A stretch of 64,000 bases of DNA, from the NCBI RefSeq assembly GCF_021397715.1, contig NZ_CP090208.1, positions 372,001 through 436,000 on the forward strand, in the 5' to 3' direction. Below are positions 49,649 to 58,061 of this stretch, piece by piece. This DNA comes from Pantoea agglomerans. GTDB taxonomy: Bacteria; Pseudomonadota; Gammaproteobacteria; Enterobacterales; Enterobacteriaceae. Numbering within the stretch: the first letter of the stretch is position 1; the number at the start of each line of letters is the position of its first letter. The notes beneath the pieces were generated by a model that saw only the letters and a list, made by a program, of their open reading frames with translations, was not told the DNA's origin and searched no databases. The translations under genes and the position numbers were made by a program.

Positions 49649-52051
49649 TTAGCGCGTGGCTTGCCAGATACGCTGCTGATAGTCGCGGATGGCACGATCG
49701 GAACTGAACATGCCGCAACGCGCGGTATTCAGGATGGTGGCGCGTGTCCAGCCATCCTGATCGCTCCACAGCGCTTCCACCTGCGCCTGCGCATCGAGGT
49801 AGGGCTGGAAATCGGCCAGCACCAGATAGGGATCGCCGCCTTCCGGGCCGAGGCTATGCAGCATAGCGTCAAACGCCGAACAGTCGCCCTGACTGAAGGT
49901 GCCATCTTCCAGCGCCTGCAACACCTGATTGAGCTGATGATCTTTCTTACGCCACTGCGCCGGGGCATAGCCGTCGGCCTTTAACGCCACCACCTGATCG
50001 ACGGTGTGACCGAAGATAAAGATGTTCTCGCTGCCAACCTGTTCGGCGATTTCAACGTTAGCGCCATCCAGCGTACCGATGGTCAGCGCGCCGTTGAGCG
50101 CCAGCTTCATGTTGCCGGTGCCGGAGGCTTCCTTACCGGCGGTGGAGATCTGCTCGGAGAGATCGGCCGCCGGGATCAGCCGCTCGGCCACCGAAACGTT
50201 ATAGTCAGGCACAAACACCACTTTCAGACGGTTGCCGACCCGCGGGTCCTGGTTGATGGTTTCCGCGACTTTGTTGATGGCATAAATGATGTTCTTCGCC
50301 AGCGCATAACCCGGTGCCGCTTTGGCCCCGAACAGCACCACGCGCGGTACCCGATTGGCCTGCGGATCGGTGACCAGCGTTTGCCACAGCGCAATAATAT
50401 GCAGCAGGCTCAGATGCTGACGTTTGTACTCATGCAGGCGTTTAATCTGCACGTCGAACAGCGCCTCAGGATCGATCTCGATCCCGGTACGCGCCGCGAC
50501 CCATTTCGCCAGCGCTACTTTGTTCTGCTGTTTGATGGCGCGATATTCCGCACGGAACGTTGCATCGTCGGCAAACGCCTCCAGTCCCTGCAGCGCATCA
50601 AGATCGTTCAGCCAGGGTTTTTGCAGCGTTTTGTCGATTAACGCGCTCAGCGCCGGGTTGCACTGATTGATCCAGCGACGCGGTGTGATGCCGTTAGTGA
50701 CGTTATGGAATTTTTCCGGCCACAGCTGGTGATATTCCGGAAACAGATCCTGCACCACCAGTTTCGAGTGCAGTGCCGCCACGCCGTTCACCGCAAAACC
50801 GCTGGTGACGCACAGGTTCGCCATGCGCAGCTGGTTGTTATGCACCAGCGCCAGCTTCGCCCATTTCGCTTCATCGCCCGGCCAGCGTGCCTCAACCTGC
50901 GTTTTCAACTGGGCGTTGAGGGTGTTGATGATCATCATGTGGCGCGGCAGCAGGCTGCGCACCAGACGCACATCCCAGCACTCCAGCGCTTCCGGCATCA
51001 GGGTGTGATTGGTGTAAGCAAAGGTCTGTTGGGTAATCTGCCAGGCGCGATCCCAGCTCATCTGATGTTCATCCAGCAGCAGGCGCATCAGCTCGGGGAT
51101 CGCCAGCGTCGGGTGCGTGTCGTTGAGCTGGATCACTTCATGATCGGCCAGAGTGTCAATGCGGCGACCGGCCTGATGATGGCGGCGCAGGATATCAGCC
51201 AGCGCACAGGCGCACTGGAAATATTGCTGCATCAGACGCAGTTTTTTGCCGTTCTGATGATTGTCATTCGGGTAGAGCACTTTAGTCAGTTTTTCAGCGT
51301 CGATTCCCTGCTGTTCAGCGCGCAGGAAATCACCGTCGTTAAAGCGGTTAAGATTGAACGGCTGCGCATGTTTCGCCTGCCACAGGCGCAACGGCTGGCT
51401 GATGCCGTTCTGGTATCCCACCACCGGCAGATCCCAGGCTTCGCCCTGCAGCACGAAGGCCGGTTGCCAGTGCGGGCGTCCGTCAACGGGTGTGACTTTG
51501 CCACCCAGGCCCACTTCGACATTCAGCGCCGCATTATGGTTAAACCACGGATAGCGATCGCGCTGCCAGTCATCGGGGGTTTCATGTTGTGCGCCATCTT
51601 CGAAACGCTGGCGGAACAAACCGTACTGGTAGTTCAGCCCGTAGCCGATGGCGGGTTGTCCCACCGTTGCCATCGAGTCGAGAAAACAGGCGGCCAGGCG
51701 TCCGAGGCCGCCGTTACCCAGCGCCGGATCGGTTTCGTTTTCCAGCACCTCAGTCAGTGAGATATCCCACGTCGCCAGCGCCTCGTTTACCGCGTTATAC
51801 CAGCCGAGATTCAGCAGGTTGTTGCCGGTCAGCCGGCCAATCAGAAATTCCATCGACAGGTAATTGACGTGGCGCAGCGAGCTATCCGCCGCAACCGCAG
51901 GCTGAGCCGCCAGCAGATCGGCCAGCGCGCCGCTCAGCGCCTGCCACCACTGGGCGTGAGTCATTTCACGCGCATCGCGCAAGCCAAACCGTTGCCACTG
52001 ACGCGTCAGGGCAGCAGTAAAATGTTCAGGGTTAAATTCGGGCTGTGTCAT
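49649..52051 (-). CDS. malP: Maltodextrin phosphorylase MalP
   Basis: The 800-residue protein matches glycogen/maltodextrin phosphorylases: 'YLSMEFLIGR', 'LGNGGLGRLAACFLDS', 'QLNDTHPTLAIPELMR', 'PRVVLFGAKAAPGY' and the PLP-binding 'EASGTGNMKLALNGALTIGT' with the Schiff-base Lys. It phosphorolyses linear maltodextrins to glucose 1-phosphate. It is first in the malPQ operon, transcribed leftward away from malT, with MalT boxes upstream. Confidence 0.96.
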   Translation of the reverse strand: MTQPEFNPEHFTAALTRQWQRFGLRDAREMTHAQWWQALSGALADLLAAQPAVAADSSLRHVNYLSMEFLIGRLTGNNLLNLGWYNAVNEALATWDISLTEVLENETDPALGNGGLGRLAACFLDSMATVGQPAIGYGLNYQYGLFRQRFEDGAQHETPDDWQRDRYPWFNHNAALNVEVGLGGKVTPVDGRPHWQPAFVLQGEAWDLPVVGYQNGISQPLRLWQAKHAQPFNLNRFNDGDFLRAEQQGIDAEKLTKVLYPNDNHQNGKKLRLMQQYFQCACALADILRRHHQAGRRIDTLADHEVIQLNDTHPTLAIPELMRLLLDEHQMSWDRAWQITQQTFAYTNHTLMPEALECWDVRLVRSLLPRHMMIINTLNAQLKTQVEARWPGDEAKWAKLALVHNNQLRMANLCVTSGFAVNGVAALHSKLVVQDLFPEYHQLWPEKFHNVTNGITPRRWINQCNPALSALIDKTLQKPWLNDLDALQGLEAFADDATFRAEYRAIKQQNKVALAKWVAARTGIEIDPEALFDVQIKRLHEYKRQHLSLLHIIALWQTLVTDPQANRVPRVVLFGAKAAPGYALAKNIIYAINKVAETINQDPRVGNRLKVVFVPDYNVSVAERLIPAADLSEQISTAGKEASGTGNMKLALNGALTIGTLDGANVEIAEQVGSENIFIFGHTVDQVVALKADGYAPAQWRKKDHQLNQVLQALEDGTFSQGDCSAFDAMLHSLGPEGGDPYLVLADFQPYLDAQAQVEALWSDQDGWTRATILNTARCGMFSSDRAIRDYQQRIWQATR

Positions 52052-52333
52052 GGTTAGTGTCCTGTCAGAACAGTAATGGTCAATGTGGCATCAGTGTGCC
52101 CGTGCGACAGGAAAGGCTCCTCCTCCTGAAGCGAATTAGACCAGGAGGATAGGGAGGGTGGAGAGGCTGAGGCTAATCTGAAAGCGCGCCGAGAGTGTGA
52201 TTGCGCGCGCTTTTGTAAAGTTTACTTAATGGGTTTACTTGCATTCACCAGGCGAATGGCTGAACGTGTGTAAGGAATAATTACGAAGCGTAAAATAATG
52301 ATGCGCTCGACGTGAATGGAGAAACGTGCGCCC
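52052..52333. promoter_or_regulatory. malP-malT divergent control region
   Basis: MalT-box-like sequences lie at 52117-52127 (CTCCTCCTCCT, reverse orientation) and 52143-52156 (AGGAGGATAGGGAG), 65-105 nt upstream of malP. A lone TGTGA half-site at 52196-52200 could be part of a CRP site for malT, whose promoter in E. coli is CRP-dependent; the second half is poor. No gene is seen. Confidence 0.65.
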
Positions 52334-55036
52334 ATGTTAATACCCTCTAAACTCAGCCGCCCGGTTCGCCTTGAAGGCACCGTCATCCGTGAAAGATTGC
52401 TGCAAAAGCTGACCGCTGCCGGTAATTACCGACTGGTGCTGATCACCAGTCCGGCGGGCTACGGCAAAACCACGCTGGTGTCGCAGTGGGCGGCGGGCAA
52501 AAATCATCTTGGCTGGTATTCCTTAGATGAGGGTGATAATCAGCCGGAGCGGTTCGCCGACTACCTGATCGCGGCGCTGCAACAGGCCAGCAACGGCGGC
52601 TGTCCGCGCAGCGAGTTACTGGCGCAGAAGCGGCAATACGTAAATCTCAACGCCCTGTTTTCTCAGTTATTTATTGAGCTGGTGGAGTGGCAGCAGCCGC
52701 TGTGGCTGATCGTAGATGACTACCATTTGATCACCAATCCGGTTATTCACGACGCGATGCGTTTTTTTCTGCGTCACCAGCCTGAAAATCTGACGCTAAT
52801 CCTGCTGTCCCGCAACCTGCCACAGCTCGGCATCGCTAACCTGCGGGTGCGTGAACAGCTGATTGAACTCGGCAGCCAGCAACTGGCCTTTACCCATCAG
52901 GAAGCGCGGCAGTTTTTCGACTGCCGGCTGGCTGCACCGCTGGAAAGCGAGGAGAGCGGCAAACTGTGTGATGACGTCGCGGGCTGGGCCACCGCGCTGC
53001 AATTAATCGTGCTGTCGGCACGCCAGGGTGCCAGTGCGGCGCAGGATTCGGCGCGCCGCCTTTCCGGCATTAACGCCAGCCATCTCTCCGATTATCTGGT
53101 GGAAGAGGTGCTGGATAATGTTGACCTGCCAACCCGTCACTTTTTACTGAAAACCGCGCTGCTGCGCTCGATGAATGATGAGCTGATCGCCGGTGTCACC
53201 CGCGAAGAAAACGGCCAGATGCGGCTGGAAGAGATTGAGCGCCAGGGGCTGTTTTTGCAGCGCATGGACGATTCCGGCTGCTGGTTCAGCTACCATCCGC
53301 TGTTTGGTAATTTTCTGCGCCAGCGCTGTCAGTGGGAGCTGGCGGCGGAGCTGCCGGCACTGCATCGCGCCGCAGCGGAAAGCTGGATGGCGCAGGGCTT
53401 TCCTGGCGAGGCGATCCATCATGCGCTGGCCTCCGGCGATGCCAGTATGCTGCGTGATGTGCTGCTGAAGCACGCCTGGACGCTGTTTAATCAGAGCGAG
53501 CTGCCGCTGCTGGAGAACTCTCTGAAAGCGCTGCCGTGGGAGATGATGCTGGAAAACCCGATGCTGGTGCTGCTGCAGGCGTGGCTGATGCAGAGTCAGC
53601 ATCGCTTTTCTGAAGTGGACAGTCTGCTGGCCCGTTTTGAACAGGCCAGCCGCTGCGAGATCGATGATGCGCTGCGTGGCGAATTTAATGCGCTACGTGC
53701 TCAGGTAGCGATCAACGATGGCAACACCGATGAAGCCGAGCGCCTGGCGAAAGTGGCGCTCGATACTTTACCTGCCAGCCGCCACTACAGCCGCATCGTG
53801 GCTACCTCGGTACACGGTGAGGTGATGCACTGCAAAGGTGATTTAGACAACTCTCTCAGCCTGATGCGTCAGACTGAACAGATGGCGCGCCGCGATGAGG
53901 CGTGGCATTACGCGCTGTGGAGCCTGATTCAGCAGAGTGAAATTTTGTTTGCTCAGGGCTTTTTGCAGGCGGCTTACGAAATTCAGAGTCGGGCCTTTGT
54001 GCTGGTCGACGAGCAGCATCTGGCGCAGTTTCCGCTGCATGAGTTTCTGCTGCGGATTCGCGCTCAGCTGCTGTGGGCGTGGGGACGACTGGAGGAGGCA
54101 GAGCAGGCGGCACGCGAAGGCATTAAGGTGCTGACCGGCTATCAGCCGCAACAGCAGATCCAGTGTCTGGGGCTGCTGGTGCAGTGCTCGCTGGCGCGTG
54201 GCAATTTAGATAACGCCCGCAGCTATCTCAACCGGCTGGAGAACCTGCTGAATAACGGCAACTGGCACAGTGACTGGATCGCTAATGCCGATAAAGTGCG
54301 GGTGATCTACTGGCAGATGACCGGCGACAGCGAAAGCGCCAGCAACTGGATGCGACAAACGCCGAAACCGGCTTTTGCCAATAACCATTTCCTGCAGGGA
54401 CAGTGGCGCAACATCGCCCGGGCGCAGATTTTACTGGGTGATGTCAGCCAGGCGGAAGTGGTGCTGGAGGAGCTGAATGAAAATGCCCGCGCTCTGCGGC
54501 TGATGAGTGATTTGAACCGTAACCTGCTGCTGCTTAACCAGATTTACTGGCAAACCGATCGCAAAGCCGACGCCCAGCGCACGCTGATCGAAGCGTTAAA
54601 ACTGGCGCGCAGCACCGGCTTTATCAGTCATTTTGTGATTGAAGGCGAGATGATGGCTCAGCAACTGCGTCAGCTGATTCAGCTGAATACCCTGAATGAG
54701 CTGGATAACCATCGCGCCCGACGCATTCTGCTGGAGATCAACAAATATCACCGTCACAAGTTCGCCCATTTTGATGAAGGCTTTGTCAGCCGGTTGCTTA
54801 ACCATCCTGACGTGCCGGAACTGATCCGTACCAGTCCGCTGACGCAGCGTGAATGGCAGGTGCTGGGGTTAATCTACTCCGGCTACAGCAACGACCAGAT
54901 TGCCGGTGAACTGGCGGTAGCATCCACTACCATCAAAACCCACATCCGTAACCTCTATCAGAAGCTGGGCGTGTCGCATCGGTCAGAAGCGATGAATCAG
55001 GTGCAGTCACTGCTGAAAATGATGGGTTACGTCTGA
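52334..55036 (+). CDS. malT: Maltose regulon activator MalT
   Basis: The start MLIPSKLSRPVRLEGTV is the same as in E. coli, so ATG 52334 is chosen over an upstream codon at 52316. The 900-residue STAND ATPase has Walker A 'SPAGYGKTTLVSQWA', 'GWYSLDEGDNQPERFADYLI' and 'WLIVDDYHLI', a helical repeat region that binds maltotriose, and a C-terminal LuxR-type helix-turn-helix ('LTQREWQVLGLIYSGYSNDQ', 'ASTTIKTHIRNLYQKL'). Bound to ATP and maltotriose it activates malEFG, malK-lamB-malM and malPQ; MalK restrains it. Confidence 0.97.
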   Translation: MLIPSKLSRPVRLEGTVIRERLLQKLTAAGNYRLVLITSPAGYGKTTLVSQWAAGKNHLGWYSLDEGDNQPERFADYLIAALQQASNGGCPRSELLAQKRQYVNLNALFSQLFIELVEWQQPLWLIVDDYHLITNPVIHDAMRFFLRHQPENLTLILLSRNLPQLGIANLRVREQLIELGSQQLAFTHQEARQFFDCRLAAPLESEESGKLCDDVAGWATALQLIVLSARQGASAAQDSARRLSGINASHLSDYLVEEVLDNVDLPTRHFLLKTALLRSMNDELIAGVTREENGQMRLEEIERQGLFLQRMDDSGCWFSYHPLFGNFLRQRCQWELAAELPALHRAAAESWMAQGFPGEAIHHALASGDASMLRDVLLKHAWTLFNQSELPLLENSLKALPWEMMLENPMLVLLQAWLMQSQHRFSEVDSLLARFEQASRCEIDDALRGEFNALRAQVAINDGNTDEAERLAKVALDTLPASRHYSRIVATSVHGEVMHCKGDLDNSLSLMRQTEQMARRDEAWHYALWSLIQQSEILFAQGFLQAAYEIQSRAFVLVDEQHLAQFPLHEFLLRIRAQLLWAWGRLEEAEQAAREGIKVLTGYQPQQQIQCLGLLVQCSLARGNLDNARSYLNRLENLLNNGNWHSDWIANADKVRVIYWQMTGDSESASNWMRQTPKPAFANNHFLQGQWRNIARAQILLGDVSQAEVVLEELNENARALRLMSDLNRNLLLLNQIYWQTDRKADAQRTLIEALKLARSTGFISHFVIEGEMMAQQLRQLIQLNTLNELDNHRARRILLEINKYHRHKFAHFDEGFVSRLLNHPDVPELIRTSPLTQREWQVLGLIYSGYSNDQIAGELAVASTTIKTHIRNLYQKLGVSHRSEAMNQVQSLLKMMGYV

Positions 55037-55359
55037 CGGTGGGTGTCGCTATTCGGGCGGGCATCAGCCCGCTCATACCGAAGTGAATCTGCAGCAAAAC
55101 CTTGATGCCCAGGCCCGCCTGATAGCGATATCTGTTATCAAACGGCAATGGTTGTATCAACTTCCGGGGGCGGGAGATCGGCCCCCGGTCAGCTCATTGG
55201 GTTTTGCAGACTGCTGTTGGCCTGGCGTCCACTTTCCCGGTCAGGCGGATGCCAGGACGCATCCAGCGATCAGGCAAAACGTGCAGGTATCGACGTCGCC
55301 GCGGAGATCGCACCAGAGAGGTAACGGGTACCATGTCTGCAACATATGCTTAACTTATC
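55037..55359. other. Intergenic region downstream of malT
   Basis: The 323 nt hold two G+C-rich hairpins: GCGGGC/GCCCGC (55057-55062, 55067-55072), 20 nt after the malT stop, and CCGGGGGC/GCCCCCGG (55164-55171, 55181-55188). Neither has a clear T run. Short open frames here on both strands show no family resemblance, and I do not call a gene. Confidence 0.5.
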
Positions 55360-56022
55360 TTAATCCTCGACCCAACGCCGCATCAGGTTTGACTGCGTTT
55401 TTGCCAGCAGATCCATCTCTGGCGTTTTTCCCAACTGTTCGAAGAGTCGGTGGCGGGCAGTGTCCAGATCGAAAAGTATTTCGCGCTGCGCGGCATCGCG
55501 TATATAACTGCGAACCCAGGTGACAGCCGCTAACCGCTCGCCAGACACCACCGGTGCTACACGGTGCAAAGACGTCGTGGGATAGGTGACGGCATAACCC
55601 GCCGCGAGTTTAATTCCCTGCTCACCGGCTGCGGACTCTATTATCAATTCACCGCCTTCATATTGATCAGGATCTGAAAGGAAAACGGTGACTGAAACGT
55701 CAGTACGCATTCCTCTCATGATCGAATTATCAACATGGGTTCCATATTCCATGCCTTTTTCGTAGCGGCTGAACATCGGGGGAACAATATTTTTTGCCCG
55801 GGTTGCCATCCGGAACAGATCATTACCCATCAGGCGATCTTTAATAAGTTTCTGCATCTCTGCCAATTGCGGATCGGTACGGGAAACTTGTTCGTTCCTT
55901 TTTACCGGTCGCGCCTCACGTCCAGCGGTAACGCGACCATCGACATAATTAACATGACGCATTTTCTCGCTAAGCAGGCTCACTTCACCTGAACTCAGTA
56001 AATCGGCTATTATGACCAACAT
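55360..56022 (-). CDS. PKHD-type Fe(II)/2-oxoglutarate hydroxylase (PiuC/YbiX-like)
   Basis: The 220-residue protein matches the PiuC/YbiX family: 'VDGRVTAGREARPVKRNEQ' at the start, 'FSRYEKGMEYGTHVDN' with metal ligands His96 and Asp98, 'TVFLSDPDQYEGGELII', 'YPTTSLHRVAPVVSGERLA' with ligand His153 and the 2-oxoglutarate Arg163, and an HRLFEQL-containing C-terminal helical part. Length fits (about 225). ATG 56022 follows AAAGGA. PiuC genes usually stand beside TonB-dependent siderophore receptors; here the divergent neighbour, only 68 nt away, is a repetitive secreted peptide. Its substrate is not known; prolyl/lysyl-type hydroxylation of a peptide is possible from its fold. Confidence 0.9.
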   Translation of the reverse strand: MLVIIADLLSSGEVSLLSEKMRHVNYVDGRVTAGREARPVKRNEQVSRTDPQLAEMQKLIKDRLMGNDLFRMATRAKNIVPPMFSRYEKGMEYGTHVDNSIMRGMRTDVSVTVFLSDPDQYEGGELIIESAAGEQGIKLAAGYAVTYPTTSLHRVAPVVSGERLAAVTWVRSYIRDAAQREILFDLDTARHRLFEQLGKTPEMDLLAKTQSNLMRRWVED

Positions 56023-56054
56023 GTTATAATCCTTTTTCGAGACAAATCCTTAGG

Positions 56055-56073
56055 GATGATGATGATAACACTG
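56055..56073. promoter_or_regulatory. Possible Fur-like site between hydroxylase and repeat peptide
   Basis: GATGATGATGATAACACTG contains two successive hexamers of the GATAAT/NATWAT type and a poor third. It lies within the 68-nt divergent region, so iron control of both genes is plausible. The match is partial. Confidence 0.3.
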
Positions 56074-56090
56074 AAGGGAGATCAAAGAGT

Positions 56091-56375
56091 ATGCGTATGA
56101 AATTATGGATTGGCGTGGGTATTTTTGTCATGGCTCAATCGGGACAGGTTGCTTTTGCCGCTGTTCAGGATAGCCGAACCGAAACTCTGCCGATAAATTA
56201 TCAGAGTGGCGAACACGAAGGCGGCGAGTACGAAGGCGGTGAGCACGAAGGCGGCGAGTACGAAGGCGGTGAGCACGAAGGTGGCGAGTACGAAGGCGGC
56301 GAGCATGAAGGTGGCGAGCACGAAGGTGGCGAGCATGAAGGCGGCGAGCATGAAGGCGGCGAGCACGAAGGCTAA
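56091..56375 (+). CDS. Secreted peptide with eleven GE[H/Y]EG repeats
   Basis: The 94-residue precursor starts at ATG 56091 (AGGGAG 10 nt upstream; an ATG two codons later is possible). Residues 1-23 are a signal peptide ending VAFA. A 16-residue leader-like segment (AVQDSRTETLPINYQS) follows, and then residues 40-94 are eleven perfect pentapeptides, GEHEG or GEYEG. Order of the variable residue: H Y H Y H Y H H H H H. The mature chain thus has 22 Glu, 8 His, 3 Tyr and 22 Gly, is strongly acidic, and looks suited to binding metal ions. It has no known homologue I can name. Next to an Fe(II)/2OG hydroxylase it could be that enzyme's substrate (inference). Confidence 0.8.
   Translation: MRMKLWIGVGIFVMAQSGQVAFAAVQDSRTETLPINYQSGEHEGGEYEGGEHEGGEYEGGEHEGGEYEGGEHEGGEHEGGEHEGGEHEGGEHEG
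56208..56372 (+). repeat. 15-bp tandem repeat, 11 copies
   Basis: Eleven in-phase 15-nt units (GGCGARYACGAAGGY type) encode the pentapeptides. Units 1-6 alternate CAC and TAC codons, giving a 30-nt super-repeat; units 7-11 are all His and vary only CAC/CAT. Copy number is probably variable between strains by slippage. Confidence 0.9.
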
Positions 56376-56425
56376 TGTTTACGAGCTCAGACCTGGTCTG
56401 ACAGTGACCTGTTATTTATACTGAC

Positions 56426-56449
56426 CGCCCCGTTTCCTGGGGCGTTATT
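56426..56449 (+). terminator. Terminator of the repeat-peptide gene
   Basis: CGCCCC (56426-56431) pairs with GGGGCG (56439-56444), followed by TTATTA. It lies 50 nt after the stop codon. Confidence 0.5.
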
Positions 56450-56457
56450 AAACCCGT

Positions 56458-56491
56458 TACTCACGCTGCCAGAGGATTGACAGCGTGAGTA
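56458..56491. repeat. Perfect 11-nt inverted repeat
   Basis: TACTCACGCTG (56458-56468) and CAGCGTGAGTA (56481-56491) with a 12-nt loop. It may be a bidirectional terminator or a binding site. Confidence 0.55.
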
Positions 56492-57316
56492 GCAGTCCTG
56501 TTTGACTATGGATTTTTTTATAACGTCGGTTTATCCACGCTTTAATTTCCTGCCCATCCAGACTTGCCCGGACATAAGTTCATTCTCTGTTCTCCCTGTT
56601 TATTATCAGTAGTGGCTGGCTAACAGGACATTCTTCGTTCGTCTCTGTATACAGTGAAAATGAAATCGTGAGTCTGCCATTATCCCGCTTCACTTAATGG
56701 GTTCTTTCAAAATGTTGTCATATTTATTAACTTACAATACCAAATCTGTTGACTTTAATTTTCATAAAAGACGAATGTGAAGCATTAGGGTGTTAATTAA
56801 CTCAAGATCACCTCATCTGGAATGGCTTTCAGCCCTGGTAATAAGAATTAAACGAAGAAGGGTGTGAATGACAAACCTGGCACACTGGCTGTAATGCCTG
56901 CCAGTTAAGGTTAAATTTACAAAGGCTGTCACGGTCAGAGGTGGCCGCTTTTTTTCTGGGCGGGCTTGCCGCCGCAGTGCGGGCCTGAGCACCTCTGCTG
57001 CACGAGGACCGCCAGCCCCTGCGCGGCCCCAGACTGCGTTATCAGCGGTCGCTTTACTGACCAGCATCAGGCACACAGGCAGTCGATGCCCGCTAAGAAA
57101 ATAGCCTGCGCAGCTCAGCGCATAGGGAATGCATGAATAGCGTTATGTCCTGATGCTTATGTGAAGGCCGGTTCTACTATCATCTGTCCACGGCGCTACG
57201 GGATATCATGTTGCGCAAGTTCCAGGCGAGCAAAATCGGCGTTGAGCAGAGTACAAACGTTAACCCACTCGCACATCAGGTGGTCAGACGCGCTTTACCG
57301 ATCTGAATGTTGCAGA

Positions 57317-57811
57317 TTAAAGCGGGGCATCAGTTTCAAGTGCAGCAAGGATTGCGTCCTCCATTTTCTCCGGGGTGGAGATCGGTGCAAACCGCCTGAG
57401 CGGTTGACCGTTGCGTCCAATCAGGAATTTAGTGAAGTTCCACTTGATCCGCCCGCCCAGCACGCCGGGTAATGCCTCTTTCAGATAACGAAACAGCGGA
57501 TGCGCTGCGGCACCGTTGACCTCCACTTTCCCGAACATCGGGAAGCTCACACCGTAGTTGACGTGGCAGGTCTGCGCGATCTCGTCCGCTCCACCGGGTT
57601 CCTGCTTACCGAACTGGTTGCAGGGAAACCCAAGCACTACCAGACCTCGATCCGCGTATTTCTTATAAAGCGTCTCCAGACCGGCATATTGTGGCGTGAA
57701 TCCACACTGGCTGGCGGTATTCACCACCAGCACCACCTTGCCAGCGTAGTCGGCCATAGAGATGGGCTGGCCACGCAGGCTGGTGGCAGTAAGCTGATGA
57801 AAGGGCGTCAT
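57317..57811 (-). CDS. Glutathione/thioredoxin peroxidase (BtuE-like)
   Basis: From ATG 57811 (GAGG ribosome site) the 164-residue product is a thiol peroxidase of the GPx family: 'NTASQCGFTPQYAGLE' with peroxidatic Cys36, 'GFPCNQFGKQEPG' with Gln66, 'IKWNFTKFLI' with Trp124, forming the catalytic triad. Cys82 in 'QTCHVNYGVSFPMF' is at the resolving position of 2-Cys GPx, so thioredoxin is a likely reductant. Without a signal peptide it is cytoplasmic. It detoxifies hydrogen and lipid peroxides; the HprRS redox system follows nearby. Confidence 0.92.
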   Translation of the reverse strand: MTPFHQLTATSLRGQPISMADYAGKVVLVVNTASQCGFTPQYAGLETLYKKYADRGLVVLGFPCNQFGKQEPGGADEIAQTCHVNYGVSFPMFGKVEVNGAAAHPLFRYLKEALPGVLGGRIKWNFTKFLIGRNGQPLRRFAPISTPEKMEDAILAALETDAPL

Positions 57812-58016
57812 GGTGGCATCCTCAGTGTAAAACCGGTTTAACGCTGGCCTCGCGACGCCGTGCCGGGCTGCATAAACAGACGGCGTGTAGCCTAATAAGC
57901 CGGTGCGAAAGAGTGACTTCAAACAGTCATTCAGGTGTGGTGCGATCAGTTCACTATTATGGGGGAAAGGTCCGCGTATTGCACAAAGCAGAGATTCTGA
58001 CTGCGGCTTATTGATC

Positions 58017-58051
58017 AAAACAGCGCGGGGAGACAGTTTCCTCCCCGCGCT
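58017..58051. terminator. Bidirectional terminator after the HbpS-like gene
   Basis: AGCGCGGGGAG (58022-58032) pairs perfectly with CTCCCCGCGCT (58041-58051). On the reverse strand it is followed by GTTTTGATC, on the forward strand by TTTAATCC. It ends the hiuH operon. Confidence 0.75.
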
Positions 58052-58061
58052 TTAATCCTCT

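Larger units (their letters stand above)
56376..57316. other. Long gene-poor region
   Basis: About 940 nt without a convincing gene. A likely terminator for the repeat-peptide gene is CGCCCC/GGGGCG at 56426-56444 followed by TTATTA. A perfect inverted repeat TACTCACGCTG/CAGCGTGAGTA lies at 56458-56491. Then comes A+T-rich sequence (about 56640-56920) and G+C-rich sequence with a run of seven T after GGTGGCCGC near 56950. No frame with family resemblance was found. A small RNA is possible but not supported further. Confidence 0.45.

Noticed and set aside
49641..49769. 43-residue N-terminal extension of MalQ
   Set aside because: It overlaps the end of malP and is not found in MalQ; ATG 49640 has AAGGAA upstream.
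50705..51760. Long forward open frame inside malP (351 codons)
   Set aside because: Antisense to malP; composition (His, Gln, Arg-rich) reflects the reverse reading of malP codons.
55083..55523. Forward open frame of 146 codons after malT
   Set aside because: No family resemblance, no ribosome site, and half of it is antisense to the hydroxylase gene.
56208..56372. The 15-nt tandem array as a CRISPR
   Set aside because: Units are directly contiguous without spacers, in frame, and encode a pentapeptide behind a signal peptide.
57812..58018. 69-residue N-terminal extension of the peroxidase
   Set aside because: Not part of the family, and ATG 57811 has a GAGG ribosome site.
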